Of a stretch of 48,469 bases of DNA, positions 24,436 through 32,482 are shown one piece after another. A program made the position numbers and the translations under genes. Location: positions 1 through 48,469 of the IMG/VR virus record IMGVR_UViG_3300025598_000056. One strand, 5' to 3'. The notes beneath the pieces were generated by a model. The model saw only the letters and a list, made by a program, of their open reading frames with translations. It had not been told where the DNA came from and searched no databases. Positions within the stretch are counted from its first letter, which is position 1. Every line of letters starts with the position of its first letter. This DNA is from a virus.

Positions 24436-25659
24436 ATGAGTTGCGTCGTTTGTGTACCTATTGTTAGCTGTATTGTTGATTGCGTTGTAGGTGTGTGCAT
24501 GCCAGGTATTAGTTGCTTAATACCTTGTTGTGTAAGCTGTTTAAATCCTTTCTGTGGACCTAGTTGCGGACCTACAAGTACGCCAGGTTGTGGAGCAGTA
24601 CCTTGTGCACCTGAACCTCCTACATGCACACCTACACCTCCTACATGTCAGCCTGCTCCTGTTCACTGTTATAGTACTCCTTATTGTGGACCATATAATG
24701 CCGGTGGAACATGTGCTGCTGCACAAGCTGCATTAAAAGCTGCAGGTACAACTGCTGCTACAACGCTAGGCAAACAAGTTCTTGCAGGCTTATTTTCACC
24801 TTGTGCACCTAGTAGAGGCGCAAAAGCACAGTCCAATGTAGGAAGTGCTCTAACTTCATCAGGTGCAAGCATGGTTGGTGGATCTTCAGGAAGTGGATCT
24901 TCAGGTAGCGGTGGTGGCGGTGGTGCTTTACCTACTCCATTACAGAGTGCCGGATTAGCAGCTGCTCCTGTTTATAACACAAATACAAATATTCTTAAAC
25001 CATTGACACAGTTAGAGAATCTTGGTAGCTCAGGTCAAACTCAGTCTGCACAGAATCCTGAAACAATCTCACCTACGAACTTACGAATAGGCGACCCTAC
25101 TGGTATGCCTGCTCAAGCTATGAGTGCATCAGCACAGCCTAATCCATATGCTGCTTTATACCAAACAATGCTAGGTGGTCTAGGTACATCGAACCCTTCA
25201 CCGGGTTATCCAGTAGCTGCAGAAGGTGGTAGTCAGGCCGACATTCTCCAAAGATTCCAAGATCAGAATCAAAGAAATAGATCTGGCGCGCTTATGAATT
25301 CCGGATTAAAATTACTCAGTGGACAAAAAGCAGGTGGCGCACAGCATGAAGAGCATGGTGAACATGGAGAACATGTACCAGAATTCATTACTGGTGCCAC
25401 TGGGCATTATGTAAAAGGCAAAGGTGATGGACAATCTGACGATATCCCTGCTATGTTGGCTGATGGTGAGTATGTTTTTGACGCCGATACTGTTGCTGCC
25501 TTGGGTAATGGTTCTAGTGATGCTGGCGCCAAACTTTTAGACCATTTTAGAGAGTCTTTACGTGAGCATAAACGATCAGCAGCTTCTGACAAAATACCAC
25601 CAAAAGCATCACCACTGGCATATATGAAAGAAGCGCTTAAACGGCATTCGAAAGGTTAA
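24436..25659 (+). CDS. Candidate internal virion protein with Cys-rich N-terminus
   Basis: The 407-residue protein has an extraordinary N-terminal region with 18 cysteines in the first 93 residues (positions 3, 6, 12, 16, 21, 27, 31, 32, 35, 40, 44, 52, 57, 64, 71, 78, 84, 93) and a Pro/Thr/Cys part (PPTCTPTPPTCQPAPVHC). A Gly/Ser-rich linker follows at about residues 140-158. The C-terminal 100 residues carry PEFITGATGHYVKGKGDGQS, DDIPAMLADGEYVFDADTVA, a short module that I recognise from phage internal or tape-measure-like proteins. Position at the head of the ejection-protein block supports a virion role. The Cys region has no close parallel that I know. Confidence 0.6.
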   Translation: MSCVVCVPIVSCIVDCVVGVCMPGISCLIPCCVSCLNPFCGPSCGPTSTPGCGAVPCAPEPPTCTPTPPTCQPAPVHCYSTPYCGPYNAGGTCAAAQAALKAAGTTAATTLGKQVLAGLFSPCAPSRGAKAQSNVGSALTSSGASMVGGSSGSGSSGSGGGGGALPTPLQSAGLAAAPVYNTNTNILKPLTQLENLGSSGQTQSAQNPETISPTNLRIGDPTGMPAQAMSASAQPNPYAALYQTMLGGLGTSNPSPGYPVAAEGGSQADILQRFQDQNQRNRSGALMNSGLKLLSGQKAGGAQHEEHGEHGEHVPEFITGATGHYVKGKGDGQSDDIPAMLADGEYVFDADTVAALGNGSSDAGAKLLDHFRESLREHKRSAASDKIPPKASPLAYMKEALKRHSKG

Positions 25660-25661
25660 TT

Positions 25662-26687
25662 ATGGCACTACCATCAGCATCACCTGCAGTTCCTTGTATT
25701 GGCGTAACTGCAGGATCACCACAAGGGGGCACATTTACTCAAGGGGCTGCCCTTCCAAATATTACGACCACTCAGACATCAGCAACAGCTGCTCCTCAGT
25801 TTTATACTTGCTATTTAAGTAATTTAGCAAGTCAAGGTCAGCAAGCTGCTCAAAATGCTCAGTACGTTGGTGCTCAGCCATTGCAGCAACAAGCATTTTG
25901 CCAAGTTGCTAAAAATGCAGGCAATTATCAACCCACATTAAATGCTGCAATTTGTGCTGCTAATCAAGTTAAAGGCACACATTTAGCATGTGCTATTGGT
26001 AATTATGGTCAGTCCAATATTGCTATGAACTTGGCACCACAGACAACTGCAGGTATAGTTGGTGCCGGTCAGTTTGGGTCAACTAGAGGTGCAGGTGCAT
26101 TAGCAGAGAATATTGCAAATGCAGACTTAGGAATTACACAGTTACAAGAGCAAGCATTACAGCAATGCCAAGCCAATAAGCTAGCAGCTGCTAATACACT
26201 TGGAAACTTGGCTACAACACAGCAGAATTTAGGTATTGGTTGCGTGAATGCGCTTTCTACATTAGGCGCTCAACAACAAACCATTGCACAGAATCAACAA
26301 TTATTCCCATTACAGCAACTAACCAATGAGTCGGCATTGCTACGTGGTTATACAATGCCTACATCATCTGCATCATCATATACAGGCCCAATTCCTGGAG
26401 CTTATGCCGCATCTCCATTACAGCAAATTGCCGGTATGGGAGCATTGGCTGCTGGTATCAGTTGTACAGCTCTTGGAAAAGCAATTGGCACAGGCGCATC
26501 AAAAGCAGTATGCTCTATATCAAATTACTTATTTGGTAAGAACAATTCTACTAATCCACAGCCAGGCATATGTGGCCCAACTCCTTGCATTCCACCGAAT
26601 GCCGTTTCAGGCGCATGCGGTAACTATGGTCCGACACCTACTGGCGGTAACATAGCTTGTTATTATTCATGCTGTGCATTTAATTAA
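25662..26687 (+). CDS. Candidate internal/ejection protein, Ala/Gln/Cys-rich
   Basis: The 341-residue protein is rich in Ala, Gln, Asn and Gly with long helices (about residues 55-220, e.g. LGITQLQEQALQQCQANKLA). Cysteines recur throughout and cluster at the end (GICGPTPCIPP, YYSCCAFN). The AGIVGAGQFGSTRGAGALAE segment resembles internal core proteins of podovirus-like phages. A hydrophobic stretch (LQQIAGMGALAAGISCTALG) near residue 255 could enter membranes during DNA ejection. The Cys-Gly-Pro phrases are like those in the preceding protein, suggesting the two interact. Confidence 0.6.
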   Translation: MALPSASPAVPCIGVTAGSPQGGTFTQGAALPNITTTQTSATAAPQFYTCYLSNLASQGQQAAQNAQYVGAQPLQQQAFCQVAKNAGNYQPTLNAAICAANQVKGTHLACAIGNYGQSNIAMNLAPQTTAGIVGAGQFGSTRGAGALAENIANADLGITQLQEQALQQCQANKLAAANTLGNLATTQQNLGIGCVNALSTLGAQQQTIAQNQQLFPLQQLTNESALLRGYTMPTSSASSYTGPIPGAYAASPLQQIAGMGALAAGISCTALGKAIGTGASKAVCSISNYLFGKNNSTNPQPGICGPTPCIPPNAVSGACGNYGPTPTGGNIACYYSCCAFN

Positions 26688-26697
26688 AGGTTAAGTT

Positions 26698-28437
26698 ATG
26701 GCAACATCACCACTAAATGCTTTAAAAGATGCTCCAGTACCTTCAGAAATTGGCGGAGACACAGACTATTCAACAAAATATATCGATGCTTTAAATAAAA
26801 TTAATGAAACTCTGAATCAACGTACAAGCCAGCCAATGAACTGGTTTAGTGTGGCGGGTGCATTATTAAAGCCTGGTCGTACAGGAAATGCAGGTGAAGC
26901 AATTGGAAATGCAGCTGATGTAGTAGGACAACAAGTCGAAAGACAGAGACAAGAAGAACTACCAGTAGCACAAATGAAAGCCGAGATTCTAGGTAAACAA
27001 TACCAAGTAGGCAGACAGCTGCAAGGTAATAAGATTTTAGGCAGTATTTTAGGTACTGACCCATCCGCTGCAAGACAGTCATTAGAATCAGGCAATGTAC
27101 CTGCAGGTATTAGCCGTCTTGCAAACGGTAAGCAACTGGCAGCATTGACATACTATGATAAAGATGCAGGAGCTGCTTTAAAAGCAGGCATTGATGTTGA
27201 GCAAAAGCAAATGGAAAATGCCATTAAGCTGCTTGACTCAGGCGTTGATATGTCAAAAGCAACTGCTAATATGAGTGAAGATCAAAAGAGAGAGTTTACT
27301 GCTAATATCGATGCCTATAGAACTATGCTCGGTATTCCTGGGCCTCATAGCAGTAATACACAGACTTTAGTAGAAGATCCTGCAAAGAAAGCTAAAGATG
27401 CAGGTATTCCTGTGATTCGTGGTCTTGGATCTAATGAAAAGCTATATGCAGATAGTGTTGCAAATGGTACGCCTGGAATTCAGCCAAACGGCTTACCTGT
27501 TGCTAAACCCGGAACTAGCATGCATGAAAAAGGTGCTGCATTGGATGTTGATGTTAATAAGATGACAGCACAAGATAAACAATGGCTACAAGATAATGGG
27601 TATATACAGCCTGCATGGGCAACTGATCCTAAGAGTCCTCAATATGACCCAGGTCATTATGAACTTGCATCAGCACCATCAACTCGACCTGCAGCAATTA
27701 GCGGAACTCTTGTAAAACGTTCTGATGAAACTCAAGAACAGTTTAACGCACGTAAAGCTAAGATTGAAGAGCCTCAAATTAAAGATGCAGCAGAAGTAGC
27801 ATCTGGATTAAGTAAGATTGATACTGATAGCTTAATAGCTTCAAACTCGGACTTAAATGAACTAAAGAAGATTGCAGCTAGATCTGATGCTAATAAGATT
27901 TTTGCACCATTGCAATTGCAAGGTGGTGAAACTTATGCACAAGCAGCTACTAAGGTTGCTATTCAGCAAATGAAAGAAGGCGTTAATGTCACAGCTGGCA
28001 GTATACATGCAGGTATTGGTGTAAACTTTGAGCCACTTTATCAGAACTTAAATTTAAGCCCTGACCAAAAAGTAGCTGCTGCTAAAGCACAGCAGATCAT
28101 TGCGCAACAAGTAATTAATAATATTATTGCCAATAAGACTAAGGCATTTGGTGGTTCACGTGTAACTAACTATCAAGACCAACAGTTATCAGCACTAAAT
28201 GCTAATATGAATCAACTTCCTAAGTTTATTGGTGCATGGGCAACAAGGCGTCAAGTTGATAATGCAGCATTATTAGATGCTCAGCAAGAATGGACTAATT
28301 TCCAAAGATCTGCATTGCAAACTAATCAACCTGCAGATCCACGTGCATTTATTCTAAGTGACACGTATCTCAAAGACTTGCCGCAACGGCACAGAGAGCA
28401 CATTGAAAAAGTAAACAAATTCTATGGTGAAGAGTAA
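26698..28437 (+). CDS. Ejection protein with M15 (VanY-type) peptidase domain
   Basis: The 579-residue protein is helical at both ends, with an M15-type zinc peptidase domain at about residues 235-325. The motif SMHEKGAALDVD gives S274, H276 and D283 (SxHxxGxAxD). DPGHYEL gives D317 and the third zinc ligand H320. GLGSNEKLYADSVANG and GLPVAKPGTSMH complete the family pattern. M15 enzymes cut D-Ala or L-Ala-D-Glu type bonds in peptidoglycan peptides. In an internal virion protein this would open the wall during DNA entry, separately from the GH108 endolysin used for exit. No signal peptide is present. Confidence 0.75.
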   Translation: MATSPLNALKDAPVPSEIGGDTDYSTKYIDALNKINETLNQRTSQPMNWFSVAGALLKPGRTGNAGEAIGNAADVVGQQVERQRQEELPVAQMKAEILGKQYQVGRQLQGNKILGSILGTDPSAARQSLESGNVPAGISRLANGKQLAALTYYDKDAGAALKAGIDVEQKQMENAIKLLDSGVDMSKATANMSEDQKREFTANIDAYRTMLGIPGPHSSNTQTLVEDPAKKAKDAGIPVIRGLGSNEKLYADSVANGTPGIQPNGLPVAKPGTSMHEKGAALDVDVNKMTAQDKQWLQDNGYIQPAWATDPKSPQYDPGHYELASAPSTRPAAISGTLVKRSDETQEQFNARKAKIEEPQIKDAAEVASGLSKIDTDSLIASNSDLNELKKIAARSDANKIFAPLQLQGGETYAQAATKVAIQQMKEGVNVTAGSIHAGIGVNFEPLYQNLNLSPDQKVAAAKAQQIIAQQVINNIIANKTKAFGGSRVTNYQDQQLSALNANMNQLPKFIGAWATRRQVDNAALLDAQQEWTNFQRSALQTNQPADPRAFILSDTYLKDLPQRHREHIEKVNKFYGEE

Positions 28438-28445
28438 AGGCTAAT

Positions 28446-29654
28446 ATGGCAGACCCAAAACAATCAAGCCCGTATGACACAGTGACATTAGGCGATACGC
28501 CTATCACATCTCCTGATGCATCTTCAAAGATAGACAACAGTCCTTATAGCAATATTACATATTCTAAGCCTTCATCTAATGCATCGGTAACTGTTACAGG
28601 AGCACCTGCAGACTATTTAGGCCCTGGATTAGCAGGTGCTGCTTTAGGCGCAGCTGCTGCTAAATATGGCCCTCAACCATATAATCTAGCACCTGATTTT
28701 CTTAAAGATCAAGAAGCTTTGTCAGGTAAAATTGCAGCGCACAATAAAGCAGCAGACTTACTGGATATGGCAAGAACTGAGCATGCATCTACATTAGACA
28801 CGGCTCATCAATTACATACTGACAAATTAGATGCTTTAAAAAATGCAGAAGATATGTTAGCACAAGCTACCGAGCATGCACAACAGTTAGATGCTATTCC
28901 TCCTGAAGGAGCAGGTCAAAAATGGATCCCTACATCAGCAGCTACAGGAACACCAACAGGCGCAGCAGAAACTACTGTATCAGAAGCAGGCCAATTATCT
29001 AGGCTTGCTAAAGACAGACCGCCTGGGTATAACCTCACAAATTCAGGCATTTGGGTACAAGGACAAGGTGATGTTGCACCGATTCTGACCAAAGAGCAAG
29101 AAGCTGCTAAAGCAGCAGCTGCTAGAAATTATATAGCAGCACAGCAATTAAGAGATACGCACCAAAAGATTGCAGCTCAGTCAGCAGCTGAATTAGAGAA
29201 AATGAAGAAAGCTGTGCCATCTAATGTGTCTAATTTGCAAAAGAGATTAAATGATTTAGCAATTGAACGTGCTGAAATTGAGCAAAGACTAAAAGCTAAG
29301 ACACCATCTGCATCTACTGTTCAACAATTTTTATCTGAAAAAGTTCCTTATGCGGATAAAGCAATGGAAGCTCTTGGAGAAGTGAATAATTTTATTAACA
29401 AAACTCCTGGTCTTAAGTATGCAGCACCTGCGTTAAGTGCAGGATTAGGCGTACCCCAAACATTTTCAGGCATGCAACACTACAATGAAGGGCAAAAGCT
29501 TAAAGGTGCTTTAGAAATGCTAAGTGGCGCAGGTGGAGTAATTGGAGCATTTCCACATCCTGCAACAAGAGCTGCTGGTGCTCTTGCGCAGGTTCCTTAT
29601 ATGGGATATGAAGCTGCTGAATACTTACATGACAAGCTTTATCCTCCTAAATAA
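28446..29654 (+). CDS. Candidate ejection protein, coiled coil with hydrophobic C-terminus
   Basis: The 402-residue protein has a disordered N-terminus, an Ala-rich hydrophobic stretch (YLGPGLAGAALGAAAAKYG), long coiled-coil helices at about residues 85-155 and 210-285 (RLNDLAIERAEIEQRLKAKT), and Gly/Ala-rich semi-hydrophobic helices toward the end (LSGAGGVIGAFPHPATRAAG). This mix is usual for podovirus ejection proteins that form a channel. It is the last gene of the + arm, and its end overlaps the last - strand gene by 16 bases. Confidence 0.6.
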   Translation: MADPKQSSPYDTVTLGDTPITSPDASSKIDNSPYSNITYSKPSSNASVTVTGAPADYLGPGLAGAALGAAAAKYGPQPYNLAPDFLKDQEALSGKIAAHNKAADLLDMARTEHASTLDTAHQLHTDKLDALKNAEDMLAQATEHAQQLDAIPPEGAGQKWIPTSAATGTPTGAAETTVSEAGQLSRLAKDRPPGYNLTNSGIWVQGQGDVAPILTKEQEAAKAAAARNYIAAQQLRDTHQKIAAQSAAELEKMKKAVPSNVSNLQKRLNDLAIERAEIEQRLKAKTPSASTVQQFLSEKVPYADKAMEALGEVNNFINKTPGLKYAAPALSAGLGVPQTFSGMQHYNEGQKLKGALEMLSGAGGVIGAFPHPATRAAGALAQVPYMGYEAAEYLHDKLYPPK

Positions 29655-29661
29655 GCTTTAT
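29634..29661. repeat. Direct repeat at the convergent gene junction
   Basis: AAGCTTTAT occurs at 29634-29642 and again at 29653-29661, spanning the place where the two transcription arms meet and their last genes overlap. No bidirectional terminator is visible here. Confidence 0.5.
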
Positions 29662-29881
29662 ATTTCTGTACGGCTCGGTTAACTTCTTGCTTATGCATAC
29701 CAAATAACCGAGCTGCATGAGACTGAGACTGTAAGTCAACAACTACTAAATACAAAGCATCCATGAGATGGTCAGACCATCGAGGACGTTGTAACCTAAA
29801 GTACTTAAAGTAATTAAATCGTTGCTGTTTAGTCATATGACTAAGATTAAATTTAATAGCTGCCCAGTTCTTATTTGCCAT
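29639..29881 (-). CDS. KorA/TrfB-like helix-turn-helix regulator
   Basis: The 80-residue protein ends in a helix-turn-helix of the KorA/TrfB kind: DALYLVVVDLQSQSHAARLF, GMHKQEVNRAVQKYKAYL. This lines up with the KorA pattern (hydrophobic helix, a Q-A-x-A-A helix, then a recognition helix with V-x-x-A-V). KorA proteins of IncP plasmids repress promoters that carry a GTTTAGCTAAAC operator. Inverted repeats of GTTTAC/GTAAAC overlap two - arm promoters in this window, which fits a self-regulating early repressor. GAGG lies seven bases before the ATG. It is the final gene of the - arm. Confidence 0.65.
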   Translation of the reverse strand: MANKNWAAIKFNLSHMTKQQRFNYFKYFRLQRPRWSDHLMDALYLVVVDLQSQSHAARLFGMHKQEVNRAVQKYKAYLGG

Positions 29882-30803
29882 GGATATGCCTCATTTCAAT
29901 AGCATCAATTTGTTTTAACAAGTCTTCCCTGATTCTTAAATAAGTCTCACTGCCTGGGAATTCATCACGACCGATTGGATGGTAGAACTGTTCTTCACAC
30001 CAATCAAAATTATCATTCTTCTTATTTGGTGGGAATATATTGGTTTTACCTTTGGCAGATTGACGTTGATAGAAAGCATCAGGTTTACGGAAATCAACCA
30101 ATCCTTTTAAGAATGGATAGACTTTTAATACTTCCAACCATAGTTTCATGGCAATAATGTTATCTACTGTTGTTTGAATCTGTTCATCACCGCGCATGAT
30201 GCAGTAACCAATAAGGTCTTTAATTGTACAGCGTACCATATAAAAGTGTTCAAAATTGCGAGGCATAATAGTACGGGTATCAAGGCCATGAACAAGACCA
30301 CTATCAAGCATGTCAACATAGAGATCACGAGCCATTGTAGTAATTTGTTTGTATCTTTCGAAAAAATCAGCATTTGCCATAATCCCCGGTTTAACCATTA
30401 CTCTGTCATCTCGCATATCCCTGTCACCATGAACTTGGGCCGCAAAACTAAACAGACGATGGCGTATTAAATGAGTTGTATCAATCATATCCATACCATT
30501 AACCGACCAAGTAATGTTGATCGTCTCCATGGCAGTAGGTAGCAGTTCATAACGGAATAGCTCATCAATGGTTTGGTCAATTTGATCCTCTGGAAAGTCC
30601 CATTGGATCTTGTCATTCCATGTATTTAATAAAAAGATGGATATAGTTTTTCTAAACTCTGCAACTGTAGGTGCATGAACTAGTTTAACATCAATACATT
30701 CTAATTGATTCATGAACTGGATTGGTTCTGTCTTTTTACCAAACTTCAGTGTTGTATGCATTGGCTGAAGATTTTTTATTTCTGATTTATGGATTTTTGG
30801 CAT
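29871..30803 (-). CDS. thyX: Divergent flavin-dependent thymidylate synthase (ThyX family)
   Basis: The 310-residue protein is a ThyX relative. The ThyX signature region is R114-H115-R116 in THLIRHRLFSFAAQ. The usual pattern is RHR, seven residues, then Ser; here that position is V124, and the downstream Arg is displaced. The C-terminal ThyX part is recognisable (RTIMPRNFEHFYMVRCTIKD ... LEVLKVYPFL). ThyX makes dTMP from dUMP using methylene-tetrahydrofolate, FAD and NADPH. The loss of the motif Ser may mean changed chemistry, such as another pyrimidine 5-modification, or simply tolerance. It overlaps both neighbours and sits with other nucleotide genes. Confidence 0.7.
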   Translation of the reverse strand: MPKIHKSEIKNLQPMHTTLKFGKKTEPIQFMNQLECIDVKLVHAPTVAEFRKTISIFLLNTWNDKIQWDFPEDQIDQTIDELFRYELLPTAMETINITWSVNGMDMIDTTHLIRHRLFSFAAQVHGDRDMRDDRVMVKPGIMANADFFERYKQITTMARDLYVDMLDSGLVHGLDTRTIMPRNFEHFYMVRCTIKDLIGYCIMRGDEQIQTTVDNIIAMKLWLEVLKVYPFLKGLVDFRKPDAFYQRQSAKGKTNIFPPNKKNDNFDWCEEQFYHPIGRDEFPGSETYLRIREDLLKQIDAIEMRHIHGK

Positions 30804-31077
30804 TTTCTACTCTCTTTAGTAAGTGTAATTCAACAAGGCGTGCATAACCGGCAATATCTCGCCAACTATCCACATGGTCTGGTGTAACAGCTAATCTAGA
30901 TAATTTCATGGCTATCTTAGAAAAATACATTTGATAAACCAATCCCATTTCAAGGCCATAATGATGCTTATAACGGTCTTTTAATAGCTGAATGATTTGA
31001 GCTTCCAATGTAATTCCTTCAAAAAAGTCGCCATAAACTTCACCACGTTCTTTAATGACTTGATCAGTGGTTGTCAT
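30787..31077 (-). CDS. Small phage protein of the DUF6378-like type
   Basis: The 96-residue helical protein reads KERGEVYGDFFEGITLEAQI ... FSKIAMKLSRLAVTPDHVDS, WRDIAGYARLVE. The pattern ERG..YGDF, then K..R, then D.W.DIAGYA.L is a widespread phage family of unknown function, which I match to DUF6378 from memory. The compact all-helical form with acidic residues recalls MazG-type nucleotide hydrolases, though the metal motif is not intact. It is coupled by ATGA to the gene upstream. Confidence 0.7.
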   Translation of the reverse strand: MTTTDQVIKERGEVYGDFFEGITLEAQIIQLLKDRYKHHYGLEMGLVYQMYFSKIAMKLSRLAVTPDHVDSWRDIAGYARLVELHLLKRVENAKNP

Positions 31078-31331
31078 TTCTCTTGTGCCTTTCTTAGTAT
31101 TGCTCTAGCAAAAGCAATGTTTTGTTCACCTGTGTCTGTTTCCATGCCACTCCAAATTTCAATTATTTCATTATCTGTTAGTGTCTTTGTTGGATGGGTG
31201 TAAAGTGGAATCCAATCATCATAAAGTTGTAATACATGAGGTAAAAACTTTTCTTTTTCTTCCAAACTAATTGGTATGTATTTTTTAACTAACTGATTTC
31301 TTGCAAGCCACGCTACTGGTTCATTGTTCAT
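31074..31331 (-). CDS. Unknown protein with PLYTHP...AQEK module, short copy
   Basis: The 85-residue protein holds the module IPLYTHPTKTLTDNEI and ends FARAILRKAQEK. The same module, with the same ending, closes the 161-residue protein at 41347. The DNA for the last part is identical over 32 bases (31075-31106 and 41348-41379), pointing to recent duplication or gene conversion. I recognise this C-terminal module from many enterobacterial and aquatic phages, without a function. It is coupled by ATGA on both sides. Confidence 0.65.
   Translation of the reverse strand: MNNEPVAWLARNQLVKKYIPISLEEKEKFLPHVLQLYDDWIPLYTHPTKTLTDNEIIEIWSGMETDTGEQNIAFARAILRKAQEK
31075..31106. repeat. 32-base repeat, copy A
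   Basis: This is identical to 41348-41379. The first 18 bases (catttctcttgtgccttt) occur a third time at 41148-41165. On the - strand the 18-base part encodes the end K-A-Q-E-K-stop of one gene and includes the ATG of the next. Confidence 0.85.
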
Positions 31332-31834
31332 ACTTTGTATGCCTCCAGTTTATGAGCTAGCACAGCCATGCGCTTTGCACTATTGGTGTATACATCTACC
31401 ATATAACCAGTATTGCCCATTTTGATTTCATTATCGGCATATTGTAGACATTGGAGTGCATCACAGTAATGAACCACCAATGCTTCTGGTGTATCATTAT
31501 GGTACATATCACAGAATTCACGTACCTGTTCTGGAAAGTTTTCTACTATCTGTGCTTCTGCATCTTTAAGTGCATCGGCAACATGTGGGTAATTCTTTTT
31601 GACGAGATGGTTAACATCTGATATTTCCATCTCTGCTAAATCATGGCATAAAGCAATCTTTAATGCTATATCAACATCAAATTCATATTCTTTAGACATC
31701 ATTAAAACACCAAGAGCTACAAAGAAACTATGAGTAGCTACGGATTCTGGATGAACTACAGGTTTCATAGAGTAACGTTTTGTATGCTCTAATGAATAAC
31801 TTCTCATAAAGAAGTCTAGGTCTTTTTCATTCAT
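31328..31834 (-). CDS. HD-domain phosphohydrolase, YfbR-like 5'-deoxynucleotidase
   Basis: The 168-residue protein has the HD metal site: H35 in SVATHSFFVALGV, H64-D65 in ALCHDLAEME, and D125 in VHYCDALQCL. This is the YfbR-type 5'-deoxyribonucleotidase arrangement, which removes phosphate from deoxynucleoside monophosphates such as dCMP or dUMP. I chose the ATG at 31834 (MNEKDLDFFM), which overlaps the upstream stop as ATGAATGA; an upstream start would add 19 residues with no family match. Neighbours (deoxyribosyltransferase, ThyX) support deoxynucleotide metabolism. Confidence 0.75.
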   Translation of the reverse strand: MNEKDLDFFMRSYSLEHTKRYSMKPVVHPESVATHSFFVALGVLMMSKEYEFDVDIALKIALCHDLAEMEISDVNHLVKKNYPHVADALKDAEAQIVENFPEQVREFCDMYHNDTPEALVVHYCDALQCLQYADNEIKMGNTGYMVDVYTNSAKRMAVLAHKLEAYKV

Positions 31835-32279
31835 AGTCAATAGCCTCTTTAGACCAATCCTTACGAGTAAAGCGCTGAGTTTCCAATACATCTTCTAATG
31901 CATCATGAAGTTGTGTGTATGATGTGCAAACAGAGCCAGATGCAGCTAACATGATATTAAACTTCTGACCTTTTTGTGCCGTTGTCCAAAGATAGATAAT
32001 AGGAATGTTTTTGGCACTACAATAGCCTGCCTCAAAGATTGTACCTGTATCCTTGTCATCAGTAATACAGACTAGCAAGGTTGTTTTCTCTAATGCTTTC
32101 ATATTGGAGTCAAATACTTCTTCTGGTGTAGTTACACCCGGCACAAAAAGACTTTCATCTTTAGGGCTAAAATATGGTATTTGTTTATCTTCAAGAACTT
32201 CTTTTACATTCTCTAAGCGTCTAGTTTGAACTTCATTAAAGAACGGAGAGGCTATATAAACATAAAGATTATCTATCAT
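31827..32279 (-). CDS. Nucleoside 2-deoxyribosyltransferase-like protein
   Basis: The 150-residue protein matches the nucleoside 2-deoxyribosyltransferase fold: the start NLYVYIASPFFNEVQTRRLE, the catalytic region DDKDTGTIFEAGYCSAKNIP (with the conserved D..GT.FE.G), and IYLWTTAQKGQKFNIMLAAS. Members move a deoxyribose between bases or hydrolyse the glycosidic bond. In phages they may recycle or destroy host nucleotides. It overlaps the HD gene by 8 bases and the small gene upstream by 11. Confidence 0.75.
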   Translation of the reverse strand: MIDNLYVYIASPFFNEVQTRRLENVKEVLEDKQIPYFSPKDESLFVPGVTTPEEVFDSNMKALEKTTLLVCITDDKDTGTIFEAGYCSAKNIPIIYLWTTAQKGQKFNIMLAASGSVCTSYTQLHDALEDVLETQRFTRKDWSKEAIDYE

Positions 32280-32424
32280 CTTTTTTATCCTTTTCGATGA
32301 CTACATCGCCATGTTGGTTAATGTAATATGGATTTCCTGTTTCTTTAGCTTTGTACAGTTCTCGTTCTTGCCATTTTGCATTGGCTTCCATCCATTTTTG
32401 TGCATCTTTATCTGCTTGATTCAT
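32269..32424 (-). CDS. Small unknown protein, 51 aa, first gene behind a promoter
   Basis: It reads MNQADKDAQKWMEANAKWQE, then RELYKAKETGNPYYINQHGD, then a charged tail. It is short but well supported: AAAGGA lies nine bases upstream, it overlaps the next gene by 11 bases, and a promoter-like sequence with a 22-base palindrome precedes it. It is predicted to have a charged N-terminal helix and a short beta end. It is the first gene of the unit that runs through the nucleotide genes to the KorA-like gene. Confidence 0.7.
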   Translation of the reverse strand: MNQADKDAQKWMEANAKWQERELYKAKETGNPYYINQHGDVVIEKDKKDDR

Positions 32425-32453
32425 GGTTTATCCTTTTTAGTTAACGACAAGTC

Positions 32454-32482
32454 ATTGTACCATGTGTTTACTTATAAGTAAA
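32454..32482 (-). promoter_or_regulatory. Promoter (extended -10) upstream of the nucleotide-gene unit
   Basis: On the - strand TGGTACAAT gives an extended -10 (TACAAT at 32454-32459). TTTACT at 32477-32482 is a fair -35 with a 17-base spacer. It shares the TGGTAyAATG core with the promoters at 40357, 44127 and 47576. Confidence 0.65.
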
